Assembly: GCA_938041635.1 (NCBI GenBank)
Contig: CALIAD010000148.1
Location: 1 to 9,767, forward strand
Source: an uncultured Atopobium sp.
Lineage (GTDB): Bacteria; Actinomycetota; Coriobacteriia; Coriobacteriales; Atopobiaceae
DNA: 9,767 bases
Reading direction: 5' to 3'
Numbering within the stretch: the stretch's first letter is position 1; each line of letters begins with the position of its first letter. Of the stretch, positions 1 to 5,817 are shown one piece after another. The position numbers were made by a program, and so were the translations under genes. The notes under the pieces were generated by a model. It saw only the letters and a list, made by a program, of their open reading frames with translations, made no database searches and had not been told where the DNA came from.

Positions 1-767
1 TTAGCTTCTGCTTCAGCTAGCCCAGCTTCATACGCAGCCTGATCCTTATCAAACTGCGCTTTAGCTTGGTCATAGGCTGCTTTATCGGTGACATACTTGC
101 TTTGAGCTTGGTCATAGTTATCCTTGGCTTCTTGATAGGCCTTCAAGTCCTTCTGGTATTGAGCCTCTTGCTCGCGATACTTACTTAAATCTTGGTCATA
201 TTGTGTCTTGGCCTTAAGATAAGCCGCTTGATCCATATCATACTGTGCTTTAGCTTGCCGATAGCGTACTGAGTCCTGCTTGTACTGCCCTAAGGCTTGA
301 TCATAGGCTGCTTTGGCCACTTGATAAGCCGCCATGGCTTCCTCATAGACAGAAACTTTACTGTCGTATTCCGACTTAGCCAACTCATAGGCGGCCTGAA
401 CACTTTGGAAGGCACGCTCTACTGACTGAAAATCACTAGGATTTTGATCGTACGCCTCTTTTTGCACATCATAGTTTGCTTTGAGGGCTTTATAGTCTGC
501 TAGGGCATCAACTGACTGAGCTGAGTTAGTCGATTCTGCCGTCTTTTCCTCAACGCTCTCAGTTTCTGCTTCCCCACTAGCTTGGCTTGTGCTTGACTCA
601 CTACTTACTGGCTCAGTTGGCATTGCCTGTGATGGTGCTACCTCATTGGAAGCTGCTTCACTCGCAACTACCGGTGCTTCCTCCGCAGTCACTACCTGAC
701 TAGTCCACGCAGTTAAGGCAAAAGCGCTTCCCATAAGCCCCAGTGCCATTACTTTGGATTTATTCAT
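1..767 (-). CDS. Partial secreted surface protein with aromatic heptad (Tyr every 7) stalk
   Basis: Start ATG at 765-767, preceded by a strong ribosome site (AAGGAGAGAAGG, about 769-782). The reading frame is open for 255 codons and runs off the window start, so the C-terminus and any LPXTG wall anchor are unseen. Residues 1-28 look like a signal peptide: MNKSK, a hydrophobic stretch (VMALGLMGSAFALTAW), and a likely cleavage after VVTA. Residues about 29-90 are Ser/Thr/Glu/Ala-rich and low complexity. From residue 92 to 246 an aromatic residue (Tyr, sometimes Phe) sits at every seventh position, with Ala, Gln, Lys and Asp between (units such as YDQAKAQ). This predicts a long alpha-helical or coiled-coil stalk like the alanine-rich repeats of streptococcal antigen I/II-type adhesins. 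Export and a helical rod are well supported; an adhesin role is inference and the ligand is unknown. Confidence 0.85.
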   Translation of the reverse strand, partial: MNKSKVMALGLMGSAFALTAWTSQVVTAEEAPVVASEAASNEVAPSQAMPTEPVSSESSTSQASGEAETESVEEKTAESTNSAQSVDALADYKALKANYDVQKEAYDQNPSDFQSVERAFQSVQAAYELAKSEYDSKVSVYEEAMAAYQVAKAAYDQALGQYKQDSVRYRQAKAQYDMDQAAYLKAKTQYDQDLSKYREQEAQYQKDLKAYQEAKDNYDQAQSKYVTDKAAYDQAKAQFDKDQAAYEAGLAEAEA

Positions 768-784
768 TTCCTTCTCTCCTTTTC

Positions 785-977
785 CCCTCATAGGATAAAA
801 TTACCGTTGATATAATATTAAAAATATCCTTGATTGTCAATATAAATTTTTTGCCAGTCAACGATATTTTTGCATAATCCATTACCATTGTCTAAAGACG
901 CTAACAGATCATCCCGAACATAAAGATAACATCTCATAATCTCTATCGAATTACAAAATCGAATCGCAATATATTTT
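785..977. other. Intergenic region between pyrD and the surface protein gene
   Basis: An AT-rich gap of about 190 bases. Apart from the surface-protein promoter I see no gene. I also see no convincing hairpin terminator after pyrD, so pyrD transcripts may read through or end by another mechanism. Confidence 0.5.
812..840 (-). promoter_or_regulatory. Sigma-70 type promoter of the surface protein gene
   Basis: On the minus strand there is a perfect -35 TTGACA (835-840), a 17-base spacer, and a -10 TATTAT (812-817, 5 of 6 to consensus). Transcription would begin near 805, giving a leader of about 38 bases before the ATG at 767. This is the best promoter match in the window. Confidence 0.8.
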
Positions 978-1910
978 TCACTCGATCTCCCGTAACTTGC
1001 CTCGGAAATCATCCAAACAAGTATATCCCTTTGCTTCCATAATAGCTTCCAATTCAGCGACTAGGCGCTCAAAGATGCTTACCCCTCCCTGGTGGAGGGC
1101 CGTCCCTACCTGAACTAAGCTAGCACCACAAAGAATATGTTCGAAGACATCCTGTCCGGTCCTAACACCCCCTGTGCCAATAATCTTAATAGATAGATTG
1201 AGACGTTGATGAAAGGCCCGTACGTTAGCCAAGGCGGTTGGTTTGATATAATCTCCGCCTAGACCACCAAATCCCCCCTTAGGTTTGATGACCACTTGCT
1301 CCTTATCTACATCAATATAGAGACCATTGCCAATGGAGTTGACACAGTTTACATAGGTCAGCGGGAAACGATTAAGGATAGCTGCCATCTGGTCAAAATG
1401 GGCAATGTCGAAGTAAGGCGGCAACTTAAGTCCTAGCGGTTTAGTGAAGAAAGAAAAAACTTCTGTTAAGAGCCGCTCTGTCAATTCGAAGTCATAGGCG
1501 ATTTGAGGCTTGCCCGGAACATTAGGACAAGACAAGTTGAATTCTGTCACTCCTTGATAGGCGCTAGCTTCTATAGTACGCAGGTTCTCAACAATCTCAT
1601 CGTAGCTTAGACCTACTACCGACAAGAATTGTAGGGGTTGTTGATCCTGGCGCGCTAAGCAATAGTCTAGGTAATAAGCTAATCCCTCATTGGGCAAGCC
1701 CATCGAGTTAATACTGCCTAATGGCACATCTACATAACGAGGTTGGGGATTACCCGCTCGATAGTCTCGCGTTGCCGTCTTGGTCACGAAGGCTCCGGCC
1801 GCGCTCTGTGCTAACTCATCCATCTCTGCTACCGTCATGCAGTGGACCCCTGATGCATTCATCAATGGATTGGCTAAGGTTATCCCTAAGAAGCTTGTCT
1901 CGACAGTCAT
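978..1910 (-). CDS. pyrD: Class 1A dihydroorotate dehydrogenase (fumarate-dependent)
   Basis: Oxidises dihydroorotate to orotate in pyrimidine synthesis; family 1A enzymes are cytosolic FMN homodimers that use fumarate as electron acceptor. The 310 residues match the usual length (Lactococcus PyrDA is about 311) and the alignment from memory is nearly collinear. Visible motifs: NPLMNASGVHCM (14-25), VTKT with Lys44, NSMGLPN (68-74), NLSCPNVPGKPQ with the class 1 catalytic Cys128, KLPPYFD with Lys162, NSIGNGL (191-197) and the phosphate-binding IIGTGGV (243-249). No N-terminal membrane helix is present, which excludes class 2. The start ATG (1908-1910) has only a modest ribosome site (GGTGAG). 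Monocistronic by layout: its own promoter lies upstream and a terminator separates it from arsR. The sequence is typical of Lactobacillales and supports that origin for the left part. Confidence 0.96.
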   Translation of the reverse strand: MTVETSFLGITLANPLMNASGVHCMTVAEMDELAQSAAGAFVTKTATRDYRAGNPQPRYVDVPLGSINSMGLPNEGLAYYLDYCLARQDQQPLQFLSVVGLSYDEIVENLRTIEASAYQGVTEFNLSCPNVPGKPQIAYDFELTERLLTEVFSFFTKPLGLKLPPYFDIAHFDQMAAILNRFPLTYVNCVNSIGNGLYIDVDKEQVVIKPKGGFGGLGGDYIKPTALANVRAFHQRLNLSIKIIGTGGVRTGQDVFEHILCGASLVQVGTALHQGGVSIFERLVAELEAIMEAKGYTCLDDFRGKLREIE

Positions 1911-1941
1911 TTGCTCACCATCTCTTTCTAAAATTTTACCT

Positions 1942-1970
1942 ATTATAGCATAAGTCCAAGACTAACAGAA
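1942..1970 (-). promoter_or_regulatory. Extended -10 promoter of pyrD
   Basis: A perfect -10 TATAAT (1942-1947) is preceded by TGC, an extended -10. The -35 position 17 bases further up is poor (TTCTGT, 1965-1970), which an extended -10 commonly compensates. The leader to the pyrD ATG would be about 25 bases. A 9-base direct repeat (aacagaatg, 1964-1972 and 2001-2009) overlaps the -35 and could be an operator, though this is speculative. Confidence 0.65.
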
Positions 1971-2029
1971 TGCCTAGAACGAAAATTGTTAACCTTTTTC
2001 AACAGAATGTTCGCGTCTTTTGTTAGCAC

Positions 2030-2058
2030 GAAAAAACAGGCAGCAAAAGCCGCCTGTT
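2030..2058 (-). terminator. Rho-independent terminator after arsR
   Basis: The arms at 2035-2044 and 2049-2058 pair over 10 bases with one mismatch around an AAAA/TTTT loop. On the minus strand they are followed by a run of T (plus-strand A at 2031-2036). The hairpin begins 2 bases after the arsR stop, so it ends the ATPase-arsR transcript. Confidence 0.85.
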
Positions 2059-2060
2059 CG

Positions 2061-2357
2061 CTATTCAGAACCTTCCTCAGACAAATGTATCAGAGAATCG
2101 TTAATAATGTGTTTAACGTGATGGTCATCTAGACTATAGTAGACATACTTGCCTTGTTTACTAGACTTAACCAATTTCATTAACTTCAATAGTTTAAGCT
2201 GGTGAGAGACCCCCGAGAGAGTTAAGCCAGTTGCCTCGGCCAGTTCATTCACATTGGCTTCTTGCTTCATTAAATGTAGCAAAAGCTTGAGCCTGGAAGG
2301 ATCCGCTACTGCTTTAAAAAATTGTGCTAGTTCTTCAATTACTTGCTCGTCATACAT
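2061..2357 (-). CDS. ArsR/SmtB-family metal-responsive repressor
   Basis: A 98-residue winged-helix repressor that would release operator DNA when metal binds. Features: FFKAVADPSRLKLLLHL (13-29), recognition helix region SGVSHQLKLLKLMKLV (48-63) and beta-wing QGKYVYYSL (68-76). The C-terminal helix carries Asp78, His80, His91 and Glu94, which matches the spacing of the alpha-5 Zn/Co site of SmtB (Asp104, His106, His117, Glu120) and nearly that of CzrA. There is no cysteine anywhere, so the CadC/ArsR thiolate sites are absent. This points to Zn(II) or Co(II) sensing rather than Cd/Pb/As. The gene starts 4 bases after the ATPase stop, with its ribosome site (GAGGTGA) inside the ATPase 3' end, so the two are likely co-transcribed with the repressor second. 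The exact metal is inferred. Confidence 0.92.
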   Translation of the reverse strand: MYDEQVIEELAQFFKAVADPSRLKLLLHLMKQEANVNELAEATGLTLSGVSHQLKLLKLMKLVKSSKQGKYVYYSLDDHHVKHIINDSLIHLSEEGSE

Positions 2358-2361
2358 TTAT

Positions 2362-3264
2362 TCATTCACCTCGTGAGGATAAGGGTACTAGGAGTCGTAG
2401 CCCATTCAATATAACCAGCAGTGTGGAACCTTCGTGTCCTACTACACTGAGGGCGATATTGGAAATTTGGCTGACATTCATTATTACTAAGGCTAACACA
2501 ACTAACATGGAAAAGCCAATATTCTGCCAGATAATCCGGTCATGCTTCTTGGCAAGGCGATGCAGATAAGACAGAGACTGAAGTTGATCTCGAACGAGAA
2601 TCACATCCGCCGTTTCCATGGCTACATCCGTCCCTTGACCCATCGCAATCCCCAGACTAGCACTAGCCAGGGCAGGCGCATCATTGACGCCATCCCCCAC
2701 CATAGCTACCATCTCGTGTTTGTCCATTAACTTACGGATTTCTTCTGCCTTCTGGTCAGGCATAACTTGGGTTTGGACGGATTGGATTCCTAGTTGCTGG
2801 CCAATGGCCTGCCCCGTTAACTCGGCATCCCCTGTTAACATGACAGTTTTAACCCCGACTTGTTTGAAGTAATCCAGGGTTTGACGCGCGTCTTCTTTGG
2901 CGATATCCATCAGTGCCACCGCTCCTAAGACTTCTTGGTTTTGAGCCAAGTAAACCACTGTCTTACCTTGACTTTCCCAATCTCGACGTTGATTTTCGTA
3001 GCCCGACGCCACCGCTTCAAAGGCAGTCGGCTTAGCCACCTGATAGCTACGGCCTCGGTAATCTGCATAGAGCCCCTGCCCCATCTGATTGCTGACTTCT
3101 AAATCCAAAACGGGCAAACTAGCATAATAAGCCACAATGGCCTGCGCTAGAGGATGATTAGCTTGGCGTTCCATAGACACCCAAACAGCCAGTAGCTGTT
3201 CAGCTTCAGCTGATAAGAGGGTGTCCGTCACCTGAGCAGGTACCGTGTAGATACCCTTGGTTAC
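2362..3264 (-). other. C-terminal half of a P1B-4-like metal-transporting P-type ATPase
   Basis: About 300 residues of ATP-binding and phosphorylation domain plus the last two membrane helices. In the numbering of the combined frame: the His-Pro pair NHPLAQAI (397-404) that marks P1B ATPases, TGDAELTG (505-512; the usual TGDN has Ala in place of Asn), the hinge GDGVNDAPAL (551-560), AMGQGTDVAMETADVIL (568-584) and helices at about 607-627 and 630-652. The last helix carries HEGST followed by NGLRLL. HEGxT is the signature of subgroup P1B-4 (Co/Zn/Fe exporters such as CoaT and PmtA/PfeT) and differs from the DMGAT of ZntA/CadA. The adjacent ArsR with a Zn/Co-type site agrees. The substrate is inferred only. 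Confidence 0.88.
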
Positions 3265-4347
3265 CAGCTGGTTCATCAGATAGCTGACAAGCTCGGTGTC
3301 TTTGCCGGACGCAAGATAGAGGAGTCGTTCAAGGTTTGATGAAACCAGAATGTCCATTGATGGAGAGATGGTCTTTTCAAATGCACGTCTACGATCGTAA
3401 ATGCCTGTTTCCAAGAAATCAGTCAGCACCTTATTGCTGTTAGAAGCCACAATGAGGCGATCAACAGGAAGTCCCATTTCTTTTGCAAAGTAACCTGCGA
3501 GAACGTCGCCAAAATTGCCGGTTGGCACGCAGAAAGTAACTTTTTGACCCTGAGCGATGGCGCCCTTGGCAACAAGCTGGGCATATGCGTCAAAGTAGTA
3601 GGTTACCTGCGGGGCCAAACGACCAATATTGATGGAGTTTGCGCTGGAAAGTACCGTGCCCTTACCGGCCAACTCATGCGCCAACTCCTTGTTAGCAAAG
3701 ATTGCTTTAGCGGCGTTTTGAGCGTCGTCAAAGTTTCCCTTAACAGCGCAAACAGCTACGTTAGAGCCTTTTTGAGTCACCATCTGCAGGCGTTGAATAT
3801 CAGAAACCTTGCCTTCAGGGTAAAAGACGGTGATGCCCATACCAGGCACATCCTTGAAACCCTCAAGTGCTGCCTTGCCAGTGTCGCCAGAAGTTGCGGT
3901 CACAATCATGATGCTCTTGCCAGCGGTGGCGGCAGCGTCGACAGCGCCAGCTACGTCCGCGTCCTCGCGAGCAACACTCATCAGGCGGGGGAGCATCTGA
4001 AGCGCAACGTCTTTGAAAGCCGACGTTGGACCATGGAAGAGTTCAAGCAGCCAGTCTTCTCCGATAGCAGAAACAGGCGTGATAGCTTGGGTGTCCCACT
4101 GAGAGCCATACGCGCCCTCAACACAGCGAGTCAGCTCTTCAGCAGAGTAGTCGTCCAGCAGAGTAGAAAGCACATCGAAAGCAGTAGCTTTAAAGCCCTG
4201 AGAACAAACCTTTGCAAGATCGAGGGGTTTCTCGCCAATTGAATCTTGGATATAAAGGCCGCCGTCGGGAGCAATTCCCTGCAAAATGGCTTGTTTAGCC
4301 AAAACGGTATGGTCAGAGCTTCTTGTGCTGTGATATGCGACGGCCAT
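2362..4347 (-). CDS. Chimeric ORF: truncated threonine synthase joined in frame to a truncated P1B-type metal ATPase
   Basis: One open frame of 661 residues whose two ends belong to unrelated families. Residues 1 to about 369 are threonine synthase; residues from about 363 to 661 are the C-terminal half of a heavy-metal P-type ATPase. The synthase lacks its last roughly 100-130 residues. The ATPase lacks its metal-binding region, the first six or so membrane helices, the actuator domain and the phosphorylated DKTGT aspartate, so it could not pump. The switch falls near TKGIYTV (363-369; plus-strand 3241-3261), which is plausible both as the end of the synthase stretch and as the residues just after DKTGTLT in an ATPase. 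A short shared sequence could therefore have driven a wrong join. The neighbours also change lineage across the point. I treat this as a probable assembly or recombination chimera, not a functional fusion. The two halves are described separately. Confidence 0.85.
   Translation of the reverse strand: MAVAYHSTRSSDHTVLAKQAILQGIAPDGGLYIQDSIGEKPLDLAKVCSQGFKATAFDVLSTLLDDYSAEELTRCVEGAYGSQWDTQAITPVSAIGEDWLLELFHGPTSAFKDVALQMLPRLMSVAREDADVAGAVDAAATAGKSIMIVTATSGDTGKAALEGFKDVPGMGITVFYPEGKVSDIQRLQMVTQKGSNVAVCAVKGNFDDAQNAAKAIFANKELAHELAGKGTVLSSANSINIGRLAPQVTYYFDAYAQLVAKGAIAQGQKVTFCVPTGNFGDVLAGYFAKEMGLPVDRLIVASNSNKVLTDFLETGIYDRRRAFEKTISPSMDILVSSNLERLLYLASGKDTELVSYLMNQLVTKGIYTVPAQVTDTLLSAEAEQLLAVWVSMERQANHPLAQAIVAYYASLPVLDLEVSNQMGQGLYADYRGRSYQVAKPTAFEAVASGYENQRRDWESQGKTVVYLAQNQEVLGAVALMDIAKEDARQTLDYFKQVGVKTVMLTGDAELTGQAIGQQLGIQSVQTQVMPDQKAEEIRKLMDKHEMVAMVGDGVNDAPALASASLGIAMGQGTDVAMETADVILVRDQLQSLSYLHRLAKKHDRIIWQNIGFSMLVVLALVIMNVSQISNIALSVVGHEGSTLLVILNGLRLLVPLSSRGE
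3238..4347 (-). other. thrC: Threonine synthase segment (5' part of thrC, truncated at the junction)
   Basis: Threonine synthase converts O-phosphohomoserine to threonine with pyridoxal phosphate. Visible: YHSTRS near the N-terminus, APDGGLY (26-32), HGPTSAFKD with the cofactor lysine Lys112, the phosphate-binding TATSGDTGKAAL (150-161), SSANSINIGRL (234-244), PTGNFGD (275-281) and SPSMDILVSSNLERLL (328-343). The N-terminal module and PLP fold are intact up to about residue 369; a full protein of this group is roughly 470-500 residues. The ATG at 4345-4347 has a weak ribosome site (GGTGG). The gene diverges from hom-lysC-asd, which fits the aspartate pathway. Note that thrB is absent nearby. 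Confidence 0.92.
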
Positions 4348-4374
4348 GAAACCACCAATCTTTAGAACGTGTCA

Positions 4375-4446
4375 CGTGTTGTGCGTCTCGCGTGTTGTGC
4401 GTCTCGCGTGTTGTGCGCGTGCAAATTGCGCGTCTCGCGTGTTGCG
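4375..4446. repeat. 16-bp GC-rich tandem repeat in the thrC leader
   Basis: Two exact copies of cgtgttgtgcgtctcg (4375-4390, 4391-4406). A third copy is interrupted after 11 bases (4407-4417) by a short insertion. The remainder gcgtctcg (4430-4437) and a partial fourth copy cgtgttgcg (4438-4446) follow. It lies 28 bases upstream of the thrC ATG and so would be transcribed in the thrC leader if the candidate promoter at 4455-4463 is right. Function unknown. Confidence 0.85.
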
Positions 4447-4454
4447 TTTCTATT

Positions 4455-4463
4455 ATTTTAACA
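4455..4463 (-). promoter_or_regulatory. Candidate extended -10 for thrC
   Basis: The minus strand reads TGTTAAAAT, a TAAAAT -10 with an upstream TGn. No good -35 stands at the expected distance. Transcription would start near 4448 and give a leader of about 100 bases that includes the tandem repeat. Weak evidence. Confidence 0.3.
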
Positions 4464-4481
4464 GTGAGAAGTAAATGTCGC

Positions 4482-4510
4482 TTGTAACATAGAATTGTTC
4501 ATAGCATTAT
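4482..4510 (+). promoter_or_regulatory. Candidate promoter for hom-lysC-asd
   Basis: TTGTAA (4482-4487), a 17-base spacer and CATTAT (4505-4510), each 4 of 6 to consensus. The leader to hom would be about 160 bases. It is the best spaced pair I found in this gap but is not strong. Confidence 0.3.
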
Positions 4511-4675
4511 GAAGACGAGAAAAACTGTCGATTAGATTCTGTCTAGGTTTTTGGTAGTTTTTGTCTATGAGATTGTTATCAGTGCAGTCACCTTTGCGTG
4601 CGGTTGTCCTTGCTCTGCAATTAGCCTTGCAGGTAATCGGTTTTCTCGCAAAATGACTGCTAGATTTGGAGTTAT

Positions 4676-5815
4676 ATGCAAAACGTTGCCCTACTTGGAT
4701 TTGGAACGGTTGGCGCTTCAGTTGCGCGCATTCTTGATGAGCGCGTTTCTGACGTTAACCTGACGTCCATCTTGGTGAGAGCTGGTAAAGAGCGCGTTGA
4801 CCCTCGGGCAACATCTGATTTTGATGCGCTCTTGTCTGACCCTGCGCTCGATACCGTTGTTGAGTGCATGGGTGGCCTTACGCCAGCCTATGAATACATC
4901 AAAGCTGCGCTGACTGCTAATAAAAATGTAGTCACCTCAAATAAAGCCGTGGTATCTGCTCATTTTGAGGAGTTTATGACACTTGCCGCTGAAGCGGGCG
5001 TCAACTTTAAGATCGAAGCATGCGTGTGCGGTGGCATTCCTTGGATAGCAGGAATTCAGAAAGTTCGTCGTATTGACGAGATTTCTGCGTTCTGGGGAAT
5101 CATGAACGGCACCACCAACTACATTGTCTATTCCATGCTCAAAGACGGAACGGACTTTGCTGAGGTTCTGAGCAAGGCTCAGGAGCTGGGTTACGCCGAG
5201 CGAGACCCGTCAAGCGATATCGACGGCATCGATGTCCGCTCTAAGACCATGATTTCTGCGTCCATTGCCTTTGATGTTATTTGCACAGACCAGATTCCTA
5301 TGTCTGGCATCAGAAACTTAACTAAGCGTGACCTTGCCATGTTTGGCAGTCACGATATGACAATCAAACTCTTTGGTCGTGGTGTTTCTGACGGTTCATC
5401 GTATGCGGTAGCTGTTGAGCCAGTTGCGGTTTCGCTCTCAACCATAGAGGCCAACGTTCCAACCAACTTTAACGTTGCAACTGCCGTGGGAAATACCATT
5501 GGCGAGCTCAAGTTTTATGGACAAGGCGCTGGTGGCGACCCAACGGCAAACGCCGTCGTGCAGGATATTATTGACTGTGCCGCGGCTCCTGCTGGGGGCC
5601 AGCAGACCTTCTCGGCAGGTCTTTCATATAATCCTGAGCTGCTTGTTTCCGATTACGTGTTTAGGACGCAAGCCGACATTCCTGGTGGTTCGTTCTGGGA
5701 GCCAGGCGCTCAGCTGGTTAAGAACTTAAGTGCCGAGAAGGCCCGTGAGCTCCTTACCAGCGCACTTTTGCAAGACTCTACAACCTTTATGGCTGCACTT
5801 GAAAAGAGGAATTAG
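4676..5815 (+). CDS. hom: Homoserine dehydrogenase without ACT domain
   Basis: Reduces aspartate semialdehyde to homoserine with NAD(P)H, the branch step toward threonine and methionine. The N-terminal Rossmann motif is ALLGFGTVGASV (5-16). VVTSNKAVV (85-93) includes Lys90, and EACVCGGIP (114-122) and MNGTTNYIVYSM (143-154) form the catalytic-domain core. GYAERDPSSDIDGIDVRSK (172-190) ends at Lys190, the expected catalytic lysine, and a GGDPTANAVVQD motif follows in the C-terminal part. At 379 residues it stops after the catalytic domain. Many Gram-positive enzymes are about 430 residues with a C-terminal ACT domain for threonine feedback, which is missing here. ATG at 4676 with GGAG 4 bases upstream. 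lysC begins 2 bases after its stop, so the two are in one operon. Confidence 0.95.
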   Translation: MQNVALLGFGTVGASVARILDERVSDVNLTSILVRAGKERVDPRATSDFDALLSDPALDTVVECMGGLTPAYEYIKAALTANKNVVTSNKAVVSAHFEEFMTLAAEAGVNFKIEACVCGGIPWIAGIQKVRRIDEISAFWGIMNGTTNYIVYSMLKDGTDFAEVLSKAQELGYAERDPSSDIDGIDVRSKTMISASIAFDVICTDQIPMSGIRNLTKRDLAMFGSHDMTIKLFGRGVSDGSSYAVAVEPVAVSLSTIEANVPTNFNVATAVGNTIGELKFYGQGAGGDPTANAVVQDIIDCAAAPAGGQQTFSAGLSYNPELLVSDYVFRTQADIPGGSFWEPGAQLVKNLSAEKARELLTSALLQDSTTFMAALEKRN

Positions 5816-5817
5816 AA

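Larger units (their letters stand above)
4348..4675. other. Divergent thrC / hom control region
   Basis: A gap of 328 bases between the diverging thrC and hom starts. From left to right it holds the thrC ribosome-site region, a GC-rich 16-bp tandem repeat (4375-4446), and weak promoter candidates in both directions. It also holds a small hairpin (ctgcaa / ttgcag, 4615-4620 with 4627-4632) without a T-run. I see no T-box, riboswitch or Thr/Ile-rich leader peptide. Confidence 0.5.

Noticed and set aside
818..1012. 64-codon minus-strand frame overlapping the pyrD 3' end
   Set aside because: It has no ribosome site and no recognisable domain. It overlaps the pyrD 3' end at one side and the surface-protein -10 region at the other. 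Probably chance.
2362..3264. CadA/ZntA (P1B-2) cadmium-zinc ATPase
   Set aside because: The last helix reads HEGST and not the DMGAT of P1B-2, and the partner repressor has none of the cysteines of CadC.
3544..4242. 232-codon plus-strand frame opposite thrC
   Set aside because: It lies wholly antisense to clear ThrC motifs, and its peptide resembles no family I know.
2362..4347. Genuine bifunctional threonine synthase-ATPase enzyme
   Set aside because: Both halves are truncated in ways that remove essential parts, and the flanking genes change lineage at the same point.
4375..4446. CRISPR array
   Set aside because: The units are 16 bp and directly abutting, with no unique spacers and no cas genes nearby.
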